Source of the DNA: Methanocellales archaeon
GTDB taxonomy: Archaea > Halobacteriota > UBA148
Reading direction: 5' to 3'
Assembly (NCBI GenBank): GCA_013415795.1
Contig: JAAEEL010000039.1
Coordinates: 1-15,361 of the forward strand
Length of the DNA: 15,361 nucleotides
Position numbers and translations under genes: made by a program. Shown here piece after piece: positions 7,436-13,512 of the stretch. Each line of letters begins with the position of its first letter. Within the stretch, counting starts at the first letter, position 1. The notes beneath the pieces were generated by a model, which was not told where the DNA came from, did not search any database, and saw only the letters and a program-made list of their open reading frames with translations.

Positions 7436-8221
7436 ATGGCGGTTCTAGGTGCCGTAGGTCTCGGATGCAGCATTATGCTGGTATGGGCATCGAAAAAATT
7501 CCATGTTGAGGCAGATCCGAAAGTGGAGGAGATATTAAACCTATTGCCTGGTGCTAACTGTGGTGCATGTGGATGTGCAGGATGTGGATCTTGTGCAGAA
7601 CGTATTTCCAAAGGAGAACTCCCACCAGATGTTTGTACCTCAGCTAGTTTTGGTTGTATAAAAATGATCGGAGAGTGTGTAGGCGTTTCCGTGGAAGAAA
7701 AGGAGAAAGAGTTTGCTGTTGTCCTGTGTAATGGTGGGGTAAACTGCACCAGCAAATTCGAGTATGACGGCGTGGAGGATTGCAAAGCTGCTATGCTTGT
7801 CGCAGAAGGAGAGAAAGCTTGCTCCTACGGTTGCATAGGACATGGTAGCTGCATGAGGGCTTGTCCCTTTTGTGCGATAACTATCGGTGAAAATAGGTTG
7901 CCAGTAATAGATGAAAATTCATGCAAGGGTTGCGGTGTATGCGTAAATATATGTCCAAAGGGTATTTTGACGCTGAGAAAAATCAGCGAGAAGGTTCGAG
8001 TGCTATGCTTTTCGAACGATAAGGGCAAATATGTACGGGAAGTCTGTAAGTTCGGCTGCATAGGCTGCGGTATCTGTGTGAAAGCATGTCCTTCCGATGC
8101 GATAGCGCTTACGGATAATCTAGCCTTAATAAATCAAAAGAAGTGCACTCGTTGCGGTGTCTGCGTGGAAAAATGTCCAAGAGATGCGATCGGTATGTTG
8201 GGGGATAAGAATGATAAATAG
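7436..8221 (+). CDS. rnfB: Rnf complex ferredoxin-accepting subunit RnfB, poly-ferredoxin form
   Basis: RnfB is anchored by one N-terminal helix and receives electrons from reduced ferredoxin. The anchor (about residues 2-18) is short, and the frame stays open upstream through rnfA, but AGGTG at 7426-7430 supports the ATG at 7436. The first cluster domain follows (Cys42, 45, 50 and 67) with two additional cysteines, 47 and 53, where a Tyr and a non-Cys residue are usual. Next come the conserved RnfB stretch with Cys98, 104 and 116 and four ferredoxin-type motifs: Cys129-133-139-143, Cys163-166-169-173, Cys208-211-214-218 (plus Cys204) and Cys237-240-243-247. I count 31 cysteines, so at least five [4Fe-4S] clusters are likely. 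RnfB of Methanosarcina acetivorans is also rich in clusters. The last 11 bases overlap apbE. Confidence 0.95.
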   Translation: MAVLGAVGLGCSIMLVWASKKFHVEADPKVEEILNLLPGANCGACGCAGCGSCAERISKGELPPDVCTSASFGCIKMIGECVGVSVEEKEKEFAVVLCNGGVNCTSKFEYDGVEDCKAAMLVAEGEKACSYGCIGHGSCMRACPFCAITIGENRLPVIDENSCKGCGVCVNICPKGILTLRKISEKVRVLCFSNDKGKYVREVCKFGCIGCGICVKACPSDAIALTDNLALINQKKCTRCGVCVEKCPRDAIGMLGDKNDK

Positions 8222-9176
8222 AAGGAAGTTTATAAAAGGCTGCGCAGCCTTTTCATTGGCTCTCCTGACTGGTAGCTGGCTGAATGCTAAGAGAGCCTAC
8301 CTTACAGAGGGCACGCGCAATATAATGGGAACCTCTGTGAAGATGGCAGTGGTACATTCCGAAGTGGAATGGGCCAAGAAGGCGATGGATATCTCCTTTG
8401 GAGAAATGCATAAGATCGACGATCTTATGAGCATCTACAAGGATGGCAGTGAGATAAGCATGCTCAACAACAATGGCTACTGCGATTACGCAAATGCTGA
8501 CACCATACGTGTAATAGAAAGGGCGAATCATCATTCTGGGCTTAGCGACGGAGCGTTCAACATAGCCGTTTTACCAGTTATAGGGCTATGGAAGAAGGGG
8601 GTTCCGGCAGAAGAGCGGCTTGAGGATGTATTGGATTTGCTCGATCATAAGAACATCATCATCGAGGGTGAGAAGATACGATTCAAAAAGGACGGCATGG
8701 GCATAACTCTGGGAGGTATTGCAAAGGGATACGCTGTGGACAAGGCCATTGAAACTTTAAAGAAGAATGGCATAGAGCATGCGCTAGTAAGCGCAGGTGG
8801 AGATATCAGAACCGTTGGAACTAAGTTAGATGAAACGCCTTGGAGAGTTGCAATACGTAATCCACAGGACAAGAAAAAATCTATAACGACCATCGACCTC
8901 TGCGATAAGGCAGTTGCAACTAGTGGAAACTATGAAAGAATTTTCAATGATGGGACAATATCACCACACATTTTGGATCCAAGAACTGGTTATACTGTTC
9001 AGGGGCTGATGAGCGTAACAATCCTTGCCGACACTACAATTGATGCGGATGCTCTATCAACTGCAGTATTTGTGCTGGGTGCAGAAGGAGGCATGCGTTT
9101 GGTGGAGATGGTAGGAGCAGAGGCTTTGATAATAAATAATGAAGGAGAAATACTGAAATCTAGTGGTTTTCCTTAG
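8211..9176 (+). CDS. apbE: ApbE-type FMN transferase (flavinylates RnfG/RnfD), exported by Tat
   Basis: ApbE uses FAD and Mg2+ to attach FMN to a Thr or Ser of flavoproteins such as RnfG and RnfD. Family motifs in order: NIMGTSVKMAV (37-47), GGIAKGYAVD (168-177), SAGGDI (194-199), HILDPRTG (253-260), and the metal-binding DADALSTA (278-285). I start it at ATG 8211 (321 residues), with GGGGGATAAGA upstream, rather than at an ATG at 8157 inside rnfB. From that start the N-terminus reads NRRKFIKG followed by a hydrophobic segment to about residue 24, a twin-arginine export signal. There is no clear lipobox after it, so the enzyme is probably free or held by the uncleaved signal on the outer face, where the RnfG flavin domain sits. 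It overlaps rnfB by 11 bases and ends the operon. Confidence 0.93.
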   Translation: MINRRKFIKGCAAFSLALLTGSWLNAKRAYLTEGTRNIMGTSVKMAVVHSEVEWAKKAMDISFGEMHKIDDLMSIYKDGSEISMLNNNGYCDYANADTIRVIERANHHSGLSDGAFNIAVLPVIGLWKKGVPAEERLEDVLDLLDHKNIIIEGEKIRFKKDGMGITLGGIAKGYAVDKAIETLKKNGIEHALVSAGGDIRTVGTKLDETPWRVAIRNPQDKKKSITTIDLCDKAVATSGNYERIFNDGTISPHILDPRTGYTVQGLMSVTILADTTIDADALSTAVFVLGAEGGMRLVEMVGAEALIINNEGEILKSSGFP

Positions 9177-9186
9177 ATAGATCTAA

Positions 9187-9228
9187 AAAAATAAAAAAAA
9201 GGGCATAAGCCCCATCTATTTTTTTATT
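9187..9228. terminator. Bidirectional intrinsic terminator between apbE and vhtC
   Basis: A small hairpin GGGC-ATAA-GCCC (9201-9212) is flanked on the left by an A-run (read as a T-run from the minus strand) and on the right by a T-run at 9219-9225. It therefore has the hairpin-plus-U form in both directions and sits between convergent genes ending at 9176 (plus) and 9216 (minus). The stem is short; the T-tracts alone could stop archaeal RNA polymerase. Confidence 0.65.
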
Positions 9229-9959
9229 ATTCTCACGCGAGGAGGTTCAATTTCTTCGTTTCCATTGATGAACATTGCTTTCCACGGCTGTGTTAGTCTT
9301 GTGTCCAACTGCAGAATACCGACATGTATGAACAGGTCTAAGACGAAGTAGTACATAGTTCCGAGATGCAGCGTTCTAGCGAAGACCATAGCGTCCATTC
9401 CAGACGGTATGATCCATTTGAAAACGCCGATTATGGCTGCACCTATGTTGAGTCCCAAGATGTTCCAGTTGGCGTCATACATAACGATGCCAGTCAGCGT
9501 GATGAGAAAGATTGCGATTGCTTCTAGAGGTAGCAGTATCTTCGTGATTGGGTGGGCTCTGTTCACGTAGATCCCATTCTTTTCGTCGTAGATTGTGAGG
9601 GCCGGATATTCTTTTTGTTTCCCAAAGAAGTTGTGCAGTATGGCCTTTAGTCGCCGTGCATCCTCTATACCAAACATATTAGACTTAATGAAATGCTTGA
9701 TTCCTTGCTTCATGCCGGAATGTTTGATGCCCTCTAAGGCTTCTAGGGTCATGCCGTAGGGTAGTAACACGATGTTCGAGGCCAGAAATCCGCACACTGC
9801 AATCATGTGTAAAGACCGTGCAGCTGAATAAGTGGCAGGGAAGCCCCAGCCCAAGTAGATTTTGAAGCCTGTGACGATCAGTATCAGAGTTGTGATCATA
9901 TGCAACAAGTGCATCATCCTCATGGGCAGGTTCCATCTCTCTGCTATGTTTTTAGCCAT
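9216..9959 (-). CDS. vhtC: Membrane [NiFe] hydrogenase cytochrome b subunit
   Basis: This di-haem cytochrome b carries electrons between the hydrogenase small subunit and the membrane carrier (methanophenazine or a quinone). The 247-residue protein has four main hydrophobic segments, at about 17-35, 48-66, 138-160 and 195-215. Histidines placed as axial haem ligands are His17 and/or His20, His51, His198 and His212. The last pair is spaced 14 residues apart, as in characterised hydrogenase cytochromes b. A long soluble loop (about 70-135) lies between the helix pairs. AGGAGGTCAAA precedes the ATG. It is the third gene of vhtG-A-C, nine bases after vhtA. No maturation protease gene (vhtD) follows; the convergent apbE comes next. 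Confidence 0.92.
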   Translation of the reverse strand: MAKNIAERWNLPMRMMHLLHMITTLILIVTGFKIYLGWGFPATYSAARSLHMIAVCGFLASNIVLLPYGMTLEALEGIKHSGMKQGIKHFIKSNMFGIEDARRLKAILHNFFGKQKEYPALTIYDEKNGIYVNRAHPITKILLPLEAIAIFLITLTGIVMYDANWNILGLNIGAAIIGVFKWIIPSGMDAMVFARTLHLGTMYYFVLDLFIHVGILQLDTRLTQPWKAMFINGNEEIEPPRVRIIKK

Positions 9960-9968
9960 TTTGACCTC

Positions 9969-11777
9969 CTAGAGCAGTTTGATCTCGTATTTCTTTTGGG
10001 TGTTCTTATCAATGGTATGCACCGCACAGGCGATGCATGGATCGTATGATCTGCCTACGTGGAATATAGCTGTTGGATTCTCGGTTTCCTTGGATAATGG
10101 TATTGCACCTAGTGTGCTGAGCACATTACCAACCGGACCGATTTTGCTGCCCAAAAGCCCTAGCTCCGCCGGACCTAGTTTGCCATTGGCATCTCTAGGC
10201 GATAGATTCCACGTCGATGGAACTACTGGTTGATAGCTCTTGATCTTTGAGTCTCCGTCTGTCACGATCCAGTGTCCCAACGAACCTCTTGGACCTTCCC
10301 AGAGGCCTGCTCCTTTGCTTTCCTTAGCCATCGATAGGTCTGCATGCGTATAGAATTTGCCGTTTGGGTCCAAGTCAACTAGCACCCATTTCTTGAGTTC
10401 TCTGGCTAGGATGATGGTCTCTTGCATCCTTGCAAGCAATCTCGTGTATACATTTGCAGGCGAGTATCCGTTCTTCAAGAATGCTTCTGCAATTCCCATT
10501 ACTAAGGGCTCTTTTACATTAATCATTCTCGATAGAGGTCCCACCTCACATGGTATTCCTTTATATCTCGGTGCTTTGAGCCAGCTGTACTTCGAGGTCG
10601 GATCATCATATTTTATATCTGCTGCTTTTTTAACAGGCTCGGTCTCTCCACTCCAGGGATGTAGGTCATTTCCACTCGTGTAAAATGAGTGTGCTACATG
10701 TTCAGTCACATTTCGATGATCGAAATTCTCGTACTTTAGATCGCTACTTGTAAAGCCGGATGTAATGAAGCGTTCACCCTTCGGGCTGGTTGGATCATAT
10801 CCCTCTTTTATGGCATAGTATACGCCATATGAAAGGAAACCTATCTTCGTCGGATCGTCTGGGTATCCGCCGATCGTATCCAACTTAAGGCTGGCAGGTA
10901 GCCCTAGCAAAGTCTCCCCTATTAGCTCTGAGCCGAACGCTGCGAACAATGCAACATCGCTCCATCCAACCTCCCTCGAGAAATTGTCTGTTGGCAGACT
11001 TCCCAATATATCCAACACATTTGATACTGCAGTGTCCTTGTTGACATCATGTGTCAATCCAAGCCATGCATCCGCGACCTCCAACGGATCTGTTATGCCA
11101 AGTAAAGCATCTAATCCTAAAGCATAGTGATTGACAAATTCCATAGCCCTCACGTAGTAGGATGCGATTTTGCCTATGTCTCCGATGGTTGGCGTACAAG
11201 TGACTCCGCCAACGATAGTTGCCATCTGGTGGGGCATCTTACCTCCCAAAATGGCTTCTGCCTCCTGTAATGCCTTCTTCTCAGGAATGGCTGCTAAGTA
11301 AGAGCTTCCTGGTGGAACTGAATTGCCTTCTATGGAGTAACTGATGGGTGCGAATCTACCCACGAGTTCGTTCCAAACAGACTTTAGGTTGACCGTCTCC
11401 AGAATCGTCTTGTATGTTGGATGTGCCAGATCCGGCAACCAGAGAACCCATATGCTCGTAGCATGACTTGCTACGGCGTTCAGACCCTGTAGAATATTTC
11501 TCACGACAAGCGCATCCTTTGGTATGGAGCCTGCTATGCCGAACGCATCATCCAATGCATTGGCCGATGCCATCGAATGGCAGGTCGGACAAACTCCACA
11601 GATGCGTTGGGTTATTCTAGATGCATCCCTTGGGTCACGACCCTTGAGAATCTGTTCAATTCCCCTGAACATAGTCCCAGAGCTTTGTGCATTCGTGATC
11701 ACACCATCGCTGACTTCCGCTGTTAGTCTCAAGTGTCCCTCAATCCTTGTCAATGGATCGACTACTACCATGGTCAT
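9969..11777 (-). CDS. vhtA: [NiFe] hydrogenase large subunit, Vht/Vho type
   Basis: This is the catalytic subunit that interconverts H2 with protons and electrons at a Ni-Fe(CN)2CO centre on the outer side of the membrane. Metal ligands are intact: RICGVC (Cys60, Cys63) near the N-terminus and DPCIACAVH (Cys581, Cys584) near the C-terminus, all cysteine with no selenocysteine. Cys66 is an additional cysteine within the first motif (CPTCH). Fifteen residues follow His587 and should be removed by a dedicated maturation endopeptidase after nickel insertion. The length of 602 residues is normal for the family. It has no signal of its own and is expected to be exported with VhtG. The vhtG stop is three bases upstream, and GGAGGAT inside the end of vhtG serves as its ribosome site. 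Confidence 0.96.
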   Translation of the reverse strand: MTMVVVDPLTRIEGHLRLTAEVSDGVITNAQSSGTMFRGIEQILKGRDPRDASRITQRICGVCPTCHSMASANALDDAFGIAGSIPKDALVVRNILQGLNAVASHATSIWVLWLPDLAHPTYKTILETVNLKSVWNELVGRFAPISYSIEGNSVPPGSSYLAAIPEKKALQEAEAILGGKMPHQMATIVGGVTCTPTIGDIGKIASYYVRAMEFVNHYALGLDALLGITDPLEVADAWLGLTHDVNKDTAVSNVLDILGSLPTDNFSREVGWSDVALFAAFGSELIGETLLGLPASLKLDTIGGYPDDPTKIGFLSYGVYYAIKEGYDPTSPKGERFITSGFTSSDLKYENFDHRNVTEHVAHSFYTSGNDLHPWSGETEPVKKAADIKYDDPTSKYSWLKAPRYKGIPCEVGPLSRMINVKEPLVMGIAEAFLKNGYSPANVYTRLLARMQETIILARELKKWVLVDLDPNGKFYTHADLSMAKESKGAGLWEGPRGSLGHWIVTDGDSKIKSYQPVVPSTWNLSPRDANGKLGPAELGLLGSKIGPVGNVLSTLGAIPLSKETENPTAIFHVGRSYDPCIACAVHTIDKNTQKKYEIKLL

Positions 11778-11780
11778 CGC

Positions 11781-12902
11781 TTACTTATCCTCCTTCATGG
11801 CAATTCTGCGCACTGCATGTGCTCCAACGCCTATGGCTGCTGCCCCTATGGCAACCTTAGCTATTGTGTCTATGTCTAAGCCCACGAGAGTTGACATCAT
11901 CTCCATTCCTACATAGAATGGCGACGTACCGTCTGGAAATACTGGCTCTGCACAACCGATGCAAGGTGAACCTGCTTGAGTACACATATTCACCGAATTA
12001 TTCCAAAGCCGGGTTGCACAGTCTGCATGCGTTATCGGTGCCTTGCATCCGAGCTTCCATAGACAATTCCCCTCCCCAAATTCAGTGTCCAATTGGCCAA
12101 GGTCATAGAAACCACGCCTGGGACAGTTTTCGTGTATGGTGTGGTCTGGTGGGAAGAACACTGCGGGTCTATTGTATTTATCCAATTCGATTAGCCCTCC
12201 CTTACCGATTATGATAGACGCCAATGTCAACATTAACCAATCCGGATGGGCTGGACAGCATGGAATGTTAACCACCGGCAGACCCGCTTTTGACACATAG
12301 TTAGCTCCAAGAAATCCGCCTTTCGCCGTTTGTAAGAATTGAGCCCCCATGTTGCTAGTTACGGACCCCTTTGCTGCTGGAATGCCTCCATATGTTGCAC
12401 ACATGCCTATTGCTACAACATATGATGCTCGGTTAGCACATTTTTTGACCATTTCCTTAAAAGGATTTCCTCCTACTGTAGTGTACATGCCAGATCCTTC
12501 CGGTCCGTCTGCGATCGATCCCTCTATGACCAATACATCCAATGGCTTCGCACCAGTCATGTATTCCTCAAGGGCCAACTCTGAGTTCAGCTCTGAAGTG
12601 CCAACCAATCTCCCATCCACAAAAACGCCTTGCTGCATCATCAGAGTTTCATGGTAACCCAAGTTTACGCCTAGCCTTGTGATTGCCTGTATAACATCGG
12701 GATATGCGGCGTTGAGGAATGACTCTGAACAACCGCAACAGTCTGCTCCCTCCAGCCAAACGATATTTGTGTTTGATAGTTCCAAAGCTCTGACTATATC
12801 TGCCTTGTAGGTCCCTATAAAAGCGGCCGTACCCATGGCAGCAGCCACTTTTAGAAAAGTCCTCCTGTCCAACTTGGCTATATCTAAATCTTCAAGGTTC
12901 AC
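11781..12902 (-). CDS. vhtG: [NiFe] hydrogenase small subunit with Tat signal, Vht/Vho type
   Basis: The small subunit passes electrons from the Ni-Fe site through three iron-sulfur clusters to cytochrome b. The 373-residue precursor starts with a twin-arginine signal (DRRTFLK, residues 12-18, then a hydrophobic stretch to about 30) that exports the folded dimer. Cysteines for the clusters are evident: ADCCGCSES (Cys55/56, Cys58) for the proximal cluster, and HENCPRR, GNCLWKLGC, HADC, NMC and PCIGC for the others. A hydrophobic segment near residues 350-366 followed by basic residues is the C-terminal membrane anchor. The start codon is GTG at 12902, with AGGAGGTTT (12915-12907) correctly spaced upstream; no better ATG exists. 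It is first in vhtGAC, behind a TATA-type box and a leader palindrome. Confidence 0.95.
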   Translation of the reverse strand: MNLEDLDIAKLDRRTFLKVAAAMGTAAFIGTYKADIVRALELSNTNIVWLEGADCCGCSESFLNAAYPDVIQAITRLGVNLGYHETLMMQQGVFVDGRLVGTSELNSELALEEYMTGAKPLDVLVIEGSIADGPEGSGMYTTVGGNPFKEMVKKCANRASYVVAIGMCATYGGIPAAKGSVTSNMGAQFLQTAKGGFLGANYVSKAGLPVVNIPCCPAHPDWLMLTLASIIIGKGGLIELDKYNRPAVFFPPDHTIHENCPRRGFYDLGQLDTEFGEGNCLWKLGCKAPITHADCATRLWNNSVNMCTQAGSPCIGCAEPVFPDGTSPFYVGMEMMSTLVGLDIDTIAKVAIGAAAIGVGAHAVRRIAMKEDK

Positions 12903-12916
12903 TTTGAAACCTCCTG

Positions 12917-12934
12917 AAACAGCTAAAGCTGTTT
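12917..12934. repeat. Palindrome AAACAGCT-AA-AGCTGTTT in the vhtG leader
   Basis: Two perfect 8-base arms separated by two bases lie 15 bases upstream of the vhtG GTG, directly next to its ribosome site. From the TATA box at 12965-12973, transcription should start near 12943, placing the palindrome at the beginning of the mRNA. It could be an operator bound by a dimeric regulator or an RNA stem. A two-base loop is too tight for a full RNA stem, which favours a DNA-binding site. Its position suggests repression of the hydrogenase operon. Confidence 0.6.
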
Positions 12935-12964
12935 GTTAGTTCCATACAACCAAGTACTATGTTC

Positions 12965-12973
12965 GATATAAAG
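12965..12973 (-). promoter_or_regulatory. TATA box of the vhtGAC operon
   Basis: Read on the minus strand this is CTTTATATC, preceded by the A-rich stretch GTTCAAAAAA, which fits a TFB recognition element plus TATA box. It is 63 bases from the vhtG start codon. The identical nonamer occurs on the plus strand at 13252-13260. Confidence 0.6.
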
Positions 12974-13010
12974 TTTTTTGAACACCAGCTCTCTCAATGA
13001 AAGTTACCTT

Positions 13011-13048
13011 GACATATTAATGCAATACAGACATATTAAGGCATTAAT
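13011..13048. repeat. Direct repeat GACATATTAA x2 with overlapping inverted repeat ATTAATGC/GCATTAAT
   Basis: GACATATTAA occurs at 13011-13020 and 13030-13039, 19 bases apart, close to two helical turns. Overlapping it, ATTAATGC (13016-13023) and GCATTAAT (13041-13048) form an inverted repeat. The cluster lies about 40 bases upstream of the vhtG TATA box, where an activator site would be expected. Confidence 0.5.
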
Positions 13049-13251
13049 AACCAAAATTATCCAGAGAAAAATAATGTGGAAGAGGACAAGAATCTCTTTT
13101 AAGCTTTCTTCATATTAATTTCCCCTCTCAAGAGGTATGCAGTATTCATTATAAGCAGTTTTTGTTATAACCTTCTCAAGAAAATATTATCCTTTTTCAT
13201 GGGAACCACGTCCTTTTTTTCCGAAAAAAGAATGTTTACTTGATGAAAGGT

Positions 13252-13260
13252 CTTTATATC
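13252..13260 (+). promoter_or_regulatory. Plus-strand TATA box, far upstream of the HypE-like gene
   Basis: CTTTATATC preceded by GATGAAAGGT looks like a full TFB element plus TATA box. Transcription would begin near 13283, about 230 bases before the ATG at 13513. It could serve that gene with a long leader, or drive a separate small RNA. Confidence 0.45.
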
Positions 13261-13398
13261 TCAAAAAAGTCTAACAGGAAATTTTATTTGAACTGAGCAA
13301 TTTAAGGGGTATTCATGGATCGCTACATGTCATAATACAGTTCGAAAAGAGATTCAAATAAACAAGGAGCAAATATACCGTATCAGGTGGATAAAAAT

Positions 13399-13416
13399 AG
13401 CAGTTTTTTTACTGCT
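13399..13416 (+). repeat. Hairpin AGCAGT-T6-ACTGCT
   Basis: A perfect six-base stem encloses a six-base T loop in the long leader region. It is not followed by a T-run, so it is not an obvious terminator. Its role is unknown; if the 13252 promoter is used, it would lie in the transcript. Confidence 0.4.
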
Positions 13417-13429
13417 TGCCAATTAACAA

Positions 13430-13440
13430 CATATATGTAA
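13430..13440 (+). promoter_or_regulatory. Alternative proximal TATA box of the HypE-like gene
   Basis: CATATATGTAA lies about 75 bases before the ATG at 13513 and would give a leader of roughly 55 bases. GAAGGT (13501-13506) is the probable ribosome site. It is a weaker match than the box at 13252. Confidence 0.35.
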
Positions 13441-13512
13441 TGTACCATACTTTGGGTTTTCTATAGTGCACGAAAAGGGCCGAGAAACTAAAAACAAGAA
13501 GAAGGTATGTAA

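Larger units (their letters stand above)
12903..13512. other. 610-base intergenic region between vhtG and the HypE-like gene
   Basis: This AT-rich divergent region contains no convincing protein gene. It holds the vhtG promoter and leader palindrome, a repeat cluster (13011-13048), a small inverted repeat CCTCT-CA-AGAGG (13124-13135), a near-symmetric T/A stretch TTTTTTC-C-GAAAAAA near 13214-13228, two candidate plus-strand TATA boxes (13252-13260 and about 13430-13440) and a hairpin (13399-13416). The length is large compared with the tightly packed operons around it, which suggests regulatory content or an unannotated small RNA. Confidence 0.5.

Noticed and set aside
8157..8210. ATG at 8157 as the apbE start
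   Set aside because: It would overlap the last ferredoxin motif of rnfB by 65 bases and hide the twin-arginine signal; ATG 8211 has a good ribosome site.
9979..10683. Plus-strand frames opposite vhtA
   Set aside because: They are shadows of the hydrogenase large subunit and show no family motifs.
11524..12657. Plus-strand frames opposite vhtA/vhtG
   Set aside because: They are antisense to strongly conserved cysteine motifs and have no convincing ribosome sites.
13214..13228. T-run followed by A-run as a terminator
   Set aside because: No gene ends nearby on either strand, and the symmetric stretch has no room for a loop; it is more likely an AT-rich chance pattern.
13315..13335. Six-codon frame after AAGGGG in the long intergenic region
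   Set aside because: It is too short to support as a gene; it may be chance.
12903..13512. tRNA, CRISPR or insertion-sequence remnant in the long gap
   Set aside because: No cloverleaf, regular spaced repeats, terminal inverted repeats or transposase fragment could be recognised.
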